The notes: generated from the sequence alone by a model not told the origin. A DNA stretch of 39,415 bases from an uncultured Oribacterium sp. (GCA_900772695.1 CAAGRO010000153.1:1-39415), one strand, 5' to 3'; numbered from the stretch's first letter, positions 1 to 8,451 are shown. Made by a program: numbers and translations.

Positions 1-79
1 AGGGACATCAGGAAGACGTACCAGTTTATTTTATTTCGAAATCTGTTTTCTTGTGTCGGATTCATAGCCTTTATTTTAC

Positions 80-113
80 ATAGAAAAAGAGCCGCCTGCA
101 ACGGCGACTCTTT
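80..113 (-). terminator. Rho-independent terminator of prs
   Basis: An 11-bp stem (86-96 with 103-113, one mismatch) with a 6-nt loop is followed, reading the minus strand, by a run of five T. It lies about 125 bp past the prs stop codon. Positions 1-79 and 114-236 show no convincing gene. Confidence 0.75.
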
Positions 114-236
114 CATATATCGATCTGCATGTCGGTCATCGGATCCTGCAGATCGGAACATCTTTTGATGCACACAGCGCCATCTCCGGACAGGCGGTTC
201 AGCACTGCTTCCGGATACGGCACGAATCTATGCTTT

Positions 237-1451
237 TTACAGTGGAAGCTCCATCTGCTGGGTCATCTCCTCACGATGGGTTCTGTAGGCAGCGACCTTA
301 TCATTGATCTTCTGGCTGGAATCCAGGATGGACGAAATCGACATATCGTGGTTCAGGTTGTCGATGATGAGCGCGATGTACTTCGCCATATCGACACTGA
401 TGTACCACGGCTTCGTCAGAAGCTCCGGCTGCTGATAGATCAGGTTCGTGGTGAATACACCATTTAAGGTGCCGTTTGCGTACGCCTGGTCGAACTTGTT
501 GAAGCCGGAGGTGAAGAGACCGAAGGTGCAGCATGCGAAGACACGTCTCGCCTTACGCTCCTTCAGCTCCTTTGCGGTATCGATGAGGGACTCGCCGGAG
601 GAGATCATATCGTCGATGATAAATACATCCTTACCCTCTACGTCCGCGCCGAGGAACTCATGGGCCACGATCGGGTTACGGCCGTTGACGACCTTCGAGT
701 AGTCACGTCTCTTATAGAACATACCCATGTCGATGCCGAGCACGTTTGCGTAGTAGATCGCACGGCTCATACCGCCCTCATCCGGAGAGATGATCATCAT
801 GTGGTTCTTGTCGATGTCGAGGTCCTCTACATGTGCGAGGATCGCCTTGATGAACTGGTAGGAGCAGGAGATGTTATCGAAGCTGTCCTGCGGGATCGCA
901 TTCATGACACGTGGATCATGTGCATCGAAGGTGATGAAGTTTTCGACGCCCATCGCATGAAGCTCCTGGAGCATCATCGCACAGTCAAGGGACTCACGTC
1001 CGGTACGCTTGTGCTGACGGGACTCATACATGAACGGCATGATGACATTGATGCGCTTCGCCTTACCGGTGGTCGCTGCGATAACGCGCTTCAGATCACT
1101 GTAGTGATCGTCCGGGGACATGTGGTTCACCTGGCCGAACAGGCTGTAGGTCTGTGAATAGTTCATGACGTCAACCATCAGATACAGATCCACACCACGT
1201 ACGGTCTCGAGGATGTTCGCCTTGGCCTCACCGGAGCCGAAGCGGGATACCTTCGCCTGTACGATATAGCTGTCCTTCTGGTAGCCGTTGAAGGCAATGG
1301 TCTCCTTGTGATCACTCTCACGGCGGGTACGCCATGTCGAAAGATACTCATCGACCTTCTGGCCCAGTGGCTGGATCGAATCGAGCGGCATCAGCGCCAG
1401 TGGTCCCACCGGGATACGCTCAATAAACTCTGAAGTTCTGGAATCTGACAT
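237..1451 (-). CDS. prs: Ribose-phosphate pyrophosphokinase, long form
   Basis: Makes PRPP from ribose 5-phosphate and ATP in the cytoplasm, feeding nucleotide, histidine and tryptophan synthesis. The 404-residue product carries a RQHKRTGRES segment (145-154) in place of the ATP-binding flexible loop, a DAHDP motif (176-180) around the catalytic histidine, SPDEGG (222-227) for the ribose phosphate, and the PRPP loop FIIDDMISSGES (277-288). Classical bacterial enzymes are about 310-320 residues, so this is a long, divergent variant, with extra sequence at the N-terminus and probably in internal loops. The ATG has an AAGGAGG site upstream. It is a single-gene unit between its own promoter and terminator. 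Family assignment is firm; allosteric behaviour cannot be told. Confidence 0.9.
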   Translation of the reverse strand: MSDSRTSEFIERIPVGPLALMPLDSIQPLGQKVDEYLSTWRTRRESDHKETIAFNGYQKDSYIVQAKVSRFGSGEAKANILETVRGVDLYLMVDVMNYSQTYSLFGQVNHMSPDDHYSDLKRVIAATTGKAKRINVIMPFMYESRQHKRTGRESLDCAMMLQELHAMGVENFITFDAHDPRVMNAIPQDSFDNISCSYQFIKAILAHVEDLDIDKNHMMIISPDEGGMSRAIYYANVLGIDMGMFYKRRDYSKVVNGRNPIVAHEFLGADVEGKDVFIIDDMISSGESLIDTAKELKERKARRVFACCTFGLFTSGFNKFDQAYANGTLNGVFTTNLIYQQPELLTKPWYISVDMAKYIALIIDNLNHDMSISSILDSSQKINDKVAAYRTHREEMTQQMELPL

Positions 1452-1496
1452 TTCTCTCTCCTCCTTAGAAACGTTCCAATCTCAAATCAACCTTCT

Positions 1497-1525
1497 TTAT
1501 ATATGTAAACAGTCCTGCCTGTCAA
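1497..1525 (-). promoter_or_regulatory. Candidate sigma-A promoter of prs
   Basis: On the minus strand TTGACA (1520-1525) is followed after 16-17 bp by TATATA/ATATAA (1497-1503), about 45 bp upstream of the prs start codon. Confidence 0.6.
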
Positions 1526-1571
1526 CATCTTTTTACCATACATACTATAACGACAGCTTTTTTCACCTGTT

Positions 1572-1597
1572 CCCGGAGATTCATGATCACTTCCGGG
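1572..1597 (-). terminator. Weak hairpin after the helicase-loader gene
   Basis: A 6-bp CCCGGA/TCCGGG stem lies just past the stop of the helicase-loader-like gene. The T-run on the minus strand is some 20 bp further on, so this is only a possible terminator. Confidence 0.25.
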
Positions 1598-1619
1598 GAT
1601 TTGTCGATTCATTTCGATC

Positions 1620-2591
1620 TCAGCGCAGCCGCTGATCCACTCCGTAGAGCGGGATGTAATCATACTCCGCCATGATACGGGAGACGATACGGTCGGAATA
1701 ACGGTCCTGCATCGCCCGGAAGTTCAGATTCGTCGAAATCATCACCGACTTATGCAGTACCATCCGCTGATTCAGTACATAAAAGAGACGTGAGGTCGTA
1801 TAGCTGTTGTTCATCTCCGTGCCGAGATCATCGATCACCAGGAGATCGCAGTTCATGATCGCATCCTCTGTCTCCTCCTGCTCCTCCACATCATGCCGGA
1901 GCGCTCTCGAAAAGCTGTCGAAGAGATCCGTGCTGGTGAAATAGATCACCGAATGATAGCTGTCCATCAGCGCCTTCGCCACGCAGTTGATGAGGAAGGT
2001 CTTTCCGGTGCCCGGGTTTCCCATCAGGATCACGTTGCCATGCCGCTCATCGAAGTGCCGTGTCCAGTCCAGCAGCAGATCCCGGACCTCCGCCATATAC
2101 TGACGGTTCGTCTTTCCGCCCGCACCATCGATCAGCTCCCGGTCATCGAAGCGTGTGAGATCGAAGTGATCGAAGTTCTGTGTTCGTACGATGCGTCCGA
2201 GATGGGACTGCTGGTAGATAAACTGCATCTGCATTTTCTTGAAGCAGTGACACTTCTCCCCGCCGATGAAGCCGGTATCCCGGCAGTCCGGACAGGTATA
2301 CTGCATCTCGAGATAGTCTGCCGGTAAGCCGTTTCGCACGAGCAGATCGCGCTTCTCTTCGCCGATGGCGCGGATATGGTCCTTCAGATTACGAAGCTCT
2401 TCCTTCTGCCCCTCCCGCATCAGCTGGAGCGTACGTCCCGCCTCTGCGCGCACAGAAGCCTCCAGAGCCTTCAGCTCCGGAAGCTTCTGATACGCGTCCT
2501 TTTTCCGTGCCTCGAGATGCAGCGCATCCTTCATACGACGGACGTCATAGACGTGCATGATTTGATTATACTGTGCATTCGTGAGTGCCAT
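1620..2591 (-). CDS. DnaI/DnaC-like AAA+ replicative helicase loader
   Basis: An AAA+ ATPase of the DnaC/DnaI group, expected to load the replicative helicase onto DNA at origin or restart sites. The 323-residue product has a helical N-terminus, a four-cysteine zinc site (C100, C103, C114, C116), a Walker A motif GNPGTGKT (191-198) and a Walker B LLVIDDLG (250-257). The zinc site followed by an AAA+ core matches DnaI-type loaders, and the IstB group shares the ATPase core. It overlaps the upstream dnaD-like gene by 26 bp, so the two are almost certainly cotranslated. That pairing supports a primosome role rather than a transposition role, and no transposase is nearby. Confidence 0.85.
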   Translation of the reverse strand: MALTNAQYNQIMHVYDVRRMKDALHLEARKKDAYQKLPELKALEASVRAEAGRTLQLMREGQKEELRNLKDHIRAIGEEKRDLLVRNGLPADYLEMQYTCPDCRDTGFIGGEKCHCFKKMQMQFIYQQSHLGRIVRTQNFDHFDLTRFDDRELIDGAGGKTNRQYMAEVRDLLLDWTRHFDERHGNVILMGNPGTGKTFLINCVAKALMDSYHSVIYFTSTDLFDSFSRALRHDVEEQEETEDAIMNCDLLVIDDLGTEMNNSYTTSRLFYVLNQRMVLHKSVMISTNLNFRAMQDRYSDRIVSRIMAEYDYIPLYGVDQRLR

Positions 2592-3372
2592 TCTTCATCC
2601 TGTCCAGCACACGCTTCTGTGCGATGCTGTCATAATCGATTTCTGACTTTTCGATGTTAAGGAACTTGTTGTTTCTGGAGCTGGAACCACTGGTCTTCTT
2701 TTTCGTCTTCTTCTCTTCGAAGGACTTGATCAGCTCCCGTGCCTGTGCCAGCGTGACGATCCCCTGCTCGTGCCAGTTGATCGCAACGGCCTGCAGATAC
2801 TTGCTGGTCGTCTTCTTGATGCTCGCACAGTACTCAAGCAGGTACTCGATGACATCTGCCTGCATGTGGAGATCCTTATACATATACTGAAGCGTCTCCA
2901 CCTGACGGATGCTCGGAAGTGTCGGAAGAACATGCTTCGCCACAAACAGAATACCGGCGAACTCCTCATCATCGAACACATCATCAACGGTACCGGAAAG
3001 CTTCTCCAGCTTCTGCTCGGCCTGCTCCATCGCCTGTGCCGGAATCGCGGTCGAAGCTGCTGCAATGCTCTGCATCTCCGCCTCTTCCTCCATATCGCAC
3101 GCCTGATGAAGCTCCTCACGAACGAGGGCATCGGTCCCCGCCTTAAATACGCCCTGCTTCTCCCAGTAGCGCACGGCACGCTCGATATCGCCGTCGGTCA
3201 GGTTCAGGGCATCCGCTGCATCCGTCACCGTAAACTGCTCTCCCTTATGCCGAAGCATCAGCAGATATACTTTTATATAGTCCCCGTTCGCCGATCCCAG
3301 ATACTTATCCAGAAAATCGTTCGAAATACAGGTCGCATGTACCGCAAGGTTATCAACAATATTTGTGCCCAT
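2566..3372 (-). CDS. DnaD-like primosomal protein
   Basis: A 268-residue DnaD-family protein. The N-terminal half reads as a winged helix (about residues 10-80). The C-terminal half has the DnaD domain with the characteristic NWHEQGIVTLAQA segment, followed by a basic Lys/Ser-rich tail. In Firmicutes such proteins bind DNA and help bring in the helicase loader. It heads a two-gene operon with the overlapping DnaI-like ATPase. The ATG is preceded only by a weak purine-rich site. Upstream lies the gene-free region with DnaA boxes, which makes control by DnaA possible. The start position is a little uncertain; the family call is solid. Confidence 0.82.
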   Translation of the reverse strand: MGTNIVDNLAVHATCISNDFLDKYLGSANGDYIKVYLLMLRHKGEQFTVTDAADALNLTDGDIERAVRYWEKQGVFKAGTDALVREELHQACDMEEEAEMQSIAAASTAIPAQAMEQAEQKLEKLSGTVDDVFDDEEFAGILFVAKHVLPTLPSIRQVETLQYMYKDLHMQADVIEYLLEYCASIKKTTSKYLQAVAINWHEQGIVTLAQARELIKSFEEKKTKKKTSGSSSRNNKFLNIEKSEIDYDSIAQKRVLDRMKNGTHECTV

Positions 3373-3396
3373 CTCAACTACCCGGTTCTATCTACA

Positions 3397-3438
3397 TTCC
3401 GTGATACGGAAATCTACAGTTAAAAAAATCCGATGCAA
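3397..3438 (-). promoter_or_regulatory. Candidate promoter of the dnaD-dnaI-like operon
   Basis: Minus strand: TTGCAT (3433-3438), 16 bp, TAGATT (3411-3416). A 6-bp palindrome TTCCGT-GAT-ACGGAA (3397-3411) lies directly downstream, where a repressor could sit. Only sequence resemblance supports this. Confidence 0.4.
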
Positions 3439-3642
3439 AATCGATCACGCAGACGTCGTTCCCAGGGTACGCGCCCGCCGCAATGCCCGGTGGCAGGACC
3501 ACCGTTTGCTTCGGTGAAATGATGATAACACAGGGTGCAAAGCTCTTCAACCGATCCAGTCCACAACTTTATCCACCTAAGTTATCCACATCACGGTGGA
3601 TAATGTTCACAGCTGAAAAGTCAAGACCTACATCTCGATTCT

Positions 3643-3658
3643 AAATTGTTTACAATTT
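3643..3658. repeat. Short perfect palindrome
   Basis: AAATTGT and ACAATTT arms separated by two bases, inside the AT-rich part of the gene-free region between dnaD and murC. Confidence 0.45.
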
Positions 3659-3702
3659 TATTGCAATGTGTAAAAGCACGTAAAATCGATGTCAATAGCG
3701 GC

Positions 3703-3733
3703 GCCGGATTGTATTTAAAAAGTACAATCCGGC
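3703..3733. repeat. Perfect 11-bp inverted repeat between DnaA-box pairs
   Basis: GCCGGATTGTA (3703-3713) and TACAATCCGGC (3723-3733) with a 9-nt A/T-rich loop. It is too far from any gene end to be an ordinary terminator, and the flanks lack a T-run. It lies 3 bp from a DnaA box. Confidence 0.6.
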
Positions 3734-3853
3734 ACTTATCCACAGCATGGCGGTGGATTTCCTTATTTTTCTGTTGATGAAAACTTATTTCTTTTTTTGT
3801 AAACGCTTACATTTTCAGCCGGGTCACCTGCCTATCCATATACGGATATATAC

Positions 3854-3890
3854 TAAAAGAGATCAGTCCCCCAAAAGGGGCTGATCTCTT
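3854..3890 (-). terminator. Rho-independent terminator of murC
   Basis: A stem of 14 pairs with one bulged base and an A-rich loop, 5 bp past the murC stop codon. It is followed by TTTTAGT on the minus strand. Confidence 0.8.
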
Positions 3891-3894
3891 CGAT

Positions 3895-5298
3895 TCAGGC
3901 TTCTTCCACGATGGCGCCCGGCTGCTTCAGCAGGTCGTCGCCGACCTTATAGATATCGCCTGCGCCCATCGTAATCAGGACATCTCCCTCCTCTACATGC
4001 CTCAGGAGGAAGTCCTCGATGTCCTCAAACTTCGGGATGTAATATACATTTGTATTCTGCTCGAGCATGTGCTTCCGAAGATCGTCGGAGCTGATGCCGA
4101 TGGTGTTCTTCTCGCGTGCCGCATAGATGTCTGCGAGCACGATCTCATCCGCCTGGCTCAGTGCACCTGCAAAATCATCCAGCAGCGCCGCTGTACGGCT
4201 GTAGGTATGCGGCTGGAATACGATCCAGAGCTTCCGGTGCGGATACTTCTTCGCCGCCTCGATGGTCGCTGCGATCTCCTGTGGATGGTGCGCATAGTCG
4301 TCGATGATGGTGAAACCGTTCACACTGCCCTTCTTCTGGAAACGGCGATCTGTGCCGGTGAAGCGCTTCAGGCCGCGCAGGATCAGCTCCATCGGGATAT
4401 CGAGGGAGCGGGCGACCGCAATCGCTGCCAGTGAATTATAGATATTATGCTCACCGGTGACACCGAGCTCCACCTTCGCCAGCTCTTCACCCTTATAGAA
4501 AAGGGTATAGCTCGGGTGTGCGAACTTATCGTAGCTGATGAAGTTTGCCGTATAGTCTGCATCCTTCTCGTGTCCGAAGGTGACTACCCGGCACTTCAGC
4601 GCCTGCGTGAAGTACTCGCTGTGCTTGATATCCTTATTGATCACCAGCAGGCCGTCCTCCGGCAGTTTCTCTGCGAAGAGCTTAAAGCTGTGGCGGATAT
4701 CATCGATGTCCTTGAAGAAGTCGAGGTGATCGGCTTCGACGTTCAGGATGACCTCGATAGTCGGGAAGAAGCTGAGGAACGAGTTCGTGTACTCACAGGC
4801 CTCCACGACGAAGGTCTCCTGTCCACCGACGCGGATGTTTCCACCGATATCCTTCAGCATGCCGCCGACGGAAACAGTCGGATCCTTATGGGCCTCGAGC
4901 AGGATTTCCGTGATCATCGAGGTCGTGGTCGTCTTTCCATGTGTGCCCGAGACATTGATCGCCTCCTTATAGTTCCGCATGATCTCACCGAGAAGCTGGG
5001 CACGGGTCAGCATCGGTAGATTCTTCTCCTGTGCGGCTCTGAACTCCGGGTTATCCGGGTGAATGGCCGCCGTATAGACGACGACATCGATGTCATCCGT
5101 GATGTTCTCTGCGCTCTGTGGATAGTGGACCACCGCGCCCTGCGCTGCCAGCTGGTCGGTCAATGCGGACTCATGGCTGTCGGAGCCGGACACCGGGAAC
5201 TTCCGCGAGAGCAGGATTTCAGCGAGGCCACTCATGGAAATACCGCCGATACCGATGAAATGAACGTGTACAGGCTTATCAAACTGAATCTGATACAT
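3895..5298 (-). CDS. murC: UDP-N-acetylmuramate--L-alanine ligase
   Basis: Adds L-alanine to UDP-MurNAc, the first amino-acid step of peptidoglycan precursor synthesis, in the cytoplasm. The 467-residue length is usual for MurC. Visible motifs are the N-terminal UDP-binding HFIGIGGISMSG (13-24), the Mur-ligase ATP loop SGTHGKTTTT (117-126), a HLDFF segment in the central domain, and DDYAHHP, typical of MurC/Mpl. It follows the orphan TRAP lipoprotein gene by only 18 bp and ends at its own terminator. It therefore seems to be the last gene of the YcxB-like/TRAP lipoprotein operon, which is unexpected for a cell-wall gene. No separate promoter was seen. Confidence 0.95.
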   Translation of the reverse strand: MYQIQFDKPVHVHFIGIGGISMSGLAEILLSRKFPVSGSDSHESALTDQLAAQGAVVHYPQSAENITDDIDVVVYTAAIHPDNPEFRAAQEKNLPMLTRAQLLGEIMRNYKEAINVSGTHGKTTTTSMITEILLEAHKDPTVSVGGMLKDIGGNIRVGGQETFVVEACEYTNSFLSFFPTIEVILNVEADHLDFFKDIDDIRHSFKLFAEKLPEDGLLVINKDIKHSEYFTQALKCRVVTFGHEKDADYTANFISYDKFAHPSYTLFYKGEELAKVELGVTGEHNIYNSLAAIAVARSLDIPMELILRGLKRFTGTDRRFQKKGSVNGFTIIDDYAHHPQEIAATIEAAKKYPHRKLWIVFQPHTYSRTAALLDDFAGALSQADEIVLADIYAAREKNTIGISSDDLRKHMLEQNTNVYYIPKFEDIEDFLLRHVEEGDVLITMGAGDIYKVGDDLLKQPGAIVEEA

Positions 5299-5316
5299 AT
5301 ATTCTCTACCTTCTTA

Positions 5317-6486
5317 TCAATCTCTTATTTCATTGATTTTTTCAACGAGTTCAGCATAATCCCCGCAGTACTTTTTGTAAAGAGGAGAAACGGCATCCCG
5401 GAAGCGCTTCTTTTCCCGCTCCGGAAGCACGATTTCGACCGTACCTTCGCGGAGGCACTTCCCCCGCGCACTCGTTTCACGTTCTGTCCAGAGCTGCCGC
5501 TCATAGAGGCCGGCGGCATCTGCACAGCGCTGGATCGTCGCCCGATCCTCCGGGGAAAGCTGCTCCCAGGTCGAGCTGCTCATGAGCATCAGCTCGGGCA
5601 CACGCGTATGCTCGTCCAACGTGAAAAAGGGGGCCACTTCATCATGATCCATGGTTTCATACGATGACCAGTTGTTTTCTGCGCCATCGATTTCTCCCGT
5701 CTGCATCGCATCCTTTACAGCCTCATAGACGATCGGCACCGGCTCCGCCCCGAGGACCTTGACCATATCCTCCATAAGTGATGAGTTCGGGACGATACGG
5801 ATTCTGAGCCCCTGCATGTCTTCCAGGGTCTCGATCGATTTATCCACGGTGTAAAAATTACGGACGCCGGCGTCAAACCAGGCGAGGGGGACCAGTCCGG
5901 TCCCCCGGAAGCTGCCCTTCACCTGCTCTCCGATCTCACCATCGAGTACGCGCCACATGTGGTCACGATCCTTATACAGGTACGGCATCTGAAGCACGAT
6001 GGACTGCGCACTGTATTCTGCAAGGCTCGAAAGGGAAGATCGGCACAAATCGATGCCACCGAAGGAGAGCTGGCGAACCGTCGATACCTCATCGCCGAGT
6101 TCTGCATTCGGATATACGCGGATCTCGATTCGCCCATCCGTTTCTTTATTCACCTGCTCTGCGAAACGACGTGCCGCCTGCACCGTCGGATAGTTCCCGG
6201 TCTGGTTATCGGCATAGCTGAGAACATAGTCCGGCACCTTTTTCTGCTTCGTCTGTCCTGTCTGCGTCCGCTCCCTCTGCGTACCTGCAGCTACCGTCTC
6301 CGCAATATCTGTTCCAGATGTCGGTGTCATACCGGCGGGACCCGTTTCCTGCGATGTCGTCTGCTTCGGTTCGCCGACCACTGCCGCGCTGCATCCAGGC
6401 AGCAGACTCAGCAGGGCGATGCCGCTGAGGCTCAGCAGCAGGCACATTCTGCGTCTACTGAAAGAAAAAATCGTCTGTTTCTTCAT
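5317..6486 (-). CDS. TRAP transporter solute-binding lipoprotein, DctP family (orphan)
   Basis: A DctP/TAXI-type substrate-binding protein expected to be anchored outside the membrane and to deliver an organic acid to a TRAP permease. From the chosen ATG it has a basic N-terminus, a hydrophobic stretch and a lipobox LLPGC with the lipidated Cys near residue 32. A Ser/Thr/Gly-rich linker follows, then the DctP fold with PYLYKDRDHMWRVLDGEIG, GLRIRIVPNSSLMEDM and GEIDGAENNWSSYE. In-frame GTG at 6504 is an alternative start; neither has a strong ribosome site, so coupling to the upstream gene is likely. No permease genes adjoin it, so it may share the DctQM encoded at 7.1-9.0 kb. Substrate unknown. 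Confidence 0.85.
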   Translation of the reverse strand: MKKQTIFSFSRRRMCLLLSLSGIALLSLLPGCSAAVVGEPKQTTSQETGPAGMTPTSGTDIAETVAAGTQRERTQTGQTKQKKVPDYVLSYADNQTGNYPTVQAARRFAEQVNKETDGRIEIRVYPNAELGDEVSTVRQLSFGGIDLCRSSLSSLAEYSAQSIVLQMPYLYKDRDHMWRVLDGEIGEQVKGSFRGTGLVPLAWFDAGVRNFYTVDKSIETLEDMQGLRIRIVPNSSLMEDMVKVLGAEPVPIVYEAVKDAMQTGEIDGAENNWSSYETMDHDEVAPFFTLDEHTRVPELMLMSSSTWEQLSPEDRATIQRCADAAGLYERQLWTERETSARGKCLREGTVEIVLPEREKKRFRDAVSPLYKKYCGDYAELVEKINEIRD

Positions 6487-6513
6487 CTCACTGCGTCTTT
6501 TCACTGTCTACCG

Positions 6514-7014
6514 TCACTTCGTCTTCTTCGCCGGATGCGCCTTCACGGCACTTTCCTCCGCAAATCGCAGGAAGGATTTGCTTTCTTCCTTACTCTGGAA
6601 GGCATAGCCCGGAATCACCAGGCCGTGACCACGACCTGTATAGAGCACTGTCAGATTCAGATAGCGTCGAACGGCATAGATTTCCTTCCATGTCAGCGTC
6701 TGGTGCTGTTCCCCCACGGTGATGTAGATATGATCCTCTGAAAATGCAAGCTCCGTATCCTCCTGGATCTTCACGGCATTTTTCCGACAGCGGGCATAGA
6801 CGATGATCGGCTGAATGAGCGGGAAATAAATCGTACCGATCGCAGAGACGATCAGCCAGCCCATCCAGTGATTTCCGTAGCTGGCACCTGCGAGGACCGC
6901 CATCGCGAAGGTAAAGACGACATTGACCACGCCAACCAGTGAGCTGTACTGATAGATCATCGCGAGCTCCCACATCTCCTTCACACCGTTTCTGTATTTA
7001 AAATGATAACGCAT
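6514..7014 (-). CDS. YcxB-like membrane protein
   Basis: A 166-residue protein of unknown function resembling the YcxB family. It begins with a short soluble segment, then two predicted membrane helices (about residues 28-70). The C-terminal soluble domain contains a tryptophan-centred TLTWKEIYAVRR segment and ends in a Lys-rich tail. The ATG at 7014 is preferred over an in-frame ATG at 7071 because it has a GAGGTGG site. The upstream one would also place translation inside the dctM terminator. It is the first gene of an operon with the orphan TRAP lipoprotein and murC. Function is not inferred. Confidence 0.6.
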   Translation of the reverse strand: MRYHFKYRNGVKEMWELAMIYQYSSLVGVVNVVFTFAMAVLAGASYGNHWMGWLIVSAIGTIYFPLIQPIIVYARCRKNAVKIQEDTELAFSEDHIYITVGEQHQTLTWKEIYAVRRYLNLTVLYTGRGHGLVIPGYAFQSKEESKSFLRFAEESAVKAHPAKKTK

Positions 7015-7042
7015 GCATCCACCTCTCTTCCTGTTCGCACTT

Positions 7043-7071
7043 ATCTTATAAAAAAAGCACGGCGGATTCAA
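7043..7071 (-). promoter_or_regulatory. Candidate promoter overlapping the dctM terminator
   Basis: Minus strand: TTGAAT (7066-7071, in the terminator loop), 17 bp, TAAGAT (7043-7048), close upstream of the YcxB-like gene. Only about 35 bp separate terminator and start codon, so a promoter must lie here or the operon depends on read-through. Confidence 0.4.
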
Positions 7072-7086
7072 CCGCCGCGCTTTTTA
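7050..7086 (-). terminator. Rho-independent terminator of the TRAP operon
   Basis: A 14-bp stem with one mismatch and a 6-nt loop, followed on the minus strand by seven T. It lies 30 bp past the dctM stop codon. Confidence 0.85.
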
Positions 7087-7116
7087 ATCGCATAAATTCA
7101 CATGTAGACACATAGC

Positions 7117-8451
7117 TTACAGCTTGCCGATCATGGAAAGAACACCGGTACCCTGCTGTACATATCCGAAGAGCTTCGGGATGATGAGGGAAATGTTCGG
7201 AACGAAGGTGATCAGCATCAGAGCGACAACCATCATCACATAGAACGGAAGCATCGCGACAACAATCTTCTCCATCGGACGCTTCGCAATCGCTGCACCG
7301 ATAAAGAGAACCGAGCCAACCGGCGGTGTCAGAAGACCGATACCACAGTTGAGTACGAGGATGATACCATACTGAACCGGATCCATACCGATGTTCATAA
7401 CGATCGGAAGAAGGATCGGGGTCGAAATCAGGATGATCGGTGCCATATCCATGATGCAGCCGAGGATCAGAAGGATGAGGTTTACGAGCAGTGCGATGAC
7501 AACCGGGTTGTTCGAAACACCGGTGATCAGATTTGCTGCGAGATCCGGAACGTGCAGTCTGGTCAGGCAGTAGCCGAAGATCGAGGAGGTAGAGATGAGG
7601 ATCAGTACGATACCGAGGGTCTCTACACAGCTGTCGAGGCACTCCCACGCCTGCTTCCAGGTGATACCCTTATAAACGTAAATCGATACAAGCAGTGAGT
7701 AGATAACGGCGATCGCAGCAGACTCCGTCGCTGTGAACACGCCGGCTACGACACCGACAACGACGATCAGGATACACATCAGTGCCCAGATGGAGGTTGC
7801 CAGGGTGCGGCCCAGTCTCTTCAGAGAGAACGGCTCCCCCTTCGGATAATGTCTCTTCTTCGAGATGATGTAGGAACCGATCATCAGAGAACCTGCGAGA
7901 ACGACGCCTGGAAGGTAACCTGCGAGGAAGAGGGAACCGATGGAGATACCACCTGCTGTAGTAGCGTAAATAACCATGTTATGGGATGGCGGAACCAGCA
8001 TACCCTCTACAGAGGACGCGATGGTAACGGCCGTCGCGAAGTCGACATCATATCCACGGTTGACCATCATCGGAATCTCGAGAGAACCGAGGGATGCGGT
8101 ATCTGCCGAAGCGGATCCGGAGATACCACCGAAGAAGTAGGATGCCAGGATGTTTACCATGGCGAGACCGCCGGTCATCCAGCCGACACAGGCATCTGCC
8201 AGATCCAGCAGCTTCTCAGAGATACCACCGGTTCCCATGTATACGCCCATGGTGATGAAGAACGGAACGGCCATCAATGAGAAGGAAGAAATACCCTTTA
8301 CCATCTGCTGTGCAACGGTGTTCAGAGGAAGTCCCTGATAGAGCAGACAGCATACAGAAGAAAGGGCTACAGAGTACGCGATCGGCACTCTGAGGAAAAT
8401 CAGTACGAAGAATGTAATCAGGAGAACTGCAATAGCGGTTGTATTTGCCAT
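7117..8451 (-). CDS. dctM: TRAP transporter large permease
   Basis: The 12-helix-type subunit that carries an organic acid across the membrane, driven by an ion gradient. At 444 residues it has the usual DctM length. It contains FFGGISGSASADTASLGS, PPSHNMVIYA and a C-terminal LNCGIGLLTPPVGSVLF segment, all typical of the family. The ATG has an AAGGAGG site lying in the end of dctQ, with 2 bp between the two genes. The order dctP-dctQ-dctM is the classical one. The substrate cannot be read from the sequence; C4-dicarboxylates or other carboxylates are usual. Confidence 0.93.
   Translation of the reverse strand: MANTTAIAVLLITFFVLIFLRVPIAYSVALSSVCCLLYQGLPLNTVAQQMVKGISSFSLMAVPFFITMGVYMGTGGISEKLLDLADACVGWMTGGLAMVNILASYFFGGISGSASADTASLGSLEIPMMVNRGYDVDFATAVTIASSVEGMLVPPSHNMVIYATTAGGISIGSLFLAGYLPGVVLAGSLMIGSYIISKKRHYPKGEPFSLKRLGRTLATSIWALMCILIVVVGVVAGVFTATESAAIAVIYSLLVSIYVYKGITWKQAWECLDSCVETLGIVLILISTSSIFGYCLTRLHVPDLAANLITGVSNNPVVIALLVNLILLILGCIMDMAPIILISTPILLPIVMNIGMDPVQYGIILVLNCGIGLLTPPVGSVLFIGAAIAKRPMEKIVVAMLPFYVMMVVALMLITFVPNISLIIPKLFGYVQQGTGVLSMIGKL

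Larger units (their letters stand above)
3569..3760. promoter_or_regulatory. Cluster of DnaA-box sequences in inverted pairs
   Basis: TTATCCACC at 3569-3577, TTATCCACA at 3582-3590 facing TTATCCACC on the other strand at 3595-3603, then TTATCCACA at 3736-3744 facing a one-mismatch copy at 3752-3760. The second and third form a palindrome with 8-bp arms. AT-rich sequence lies between the groups. The spacing is far denser than the scattered single boxes inside genes of this window. It may be an origin element, a DnaA-titration site or a DnaA-controlled promoter region. Confidence 0.6.

Noticed and set aside
3569..3760. Declaring the main chromosomal oriC
   Set aside because: dnaA, dnaN and rpmH are not seen, and genes on both sides run in the same direction; the boxes are reported only as a candidate regulatory or origin element.
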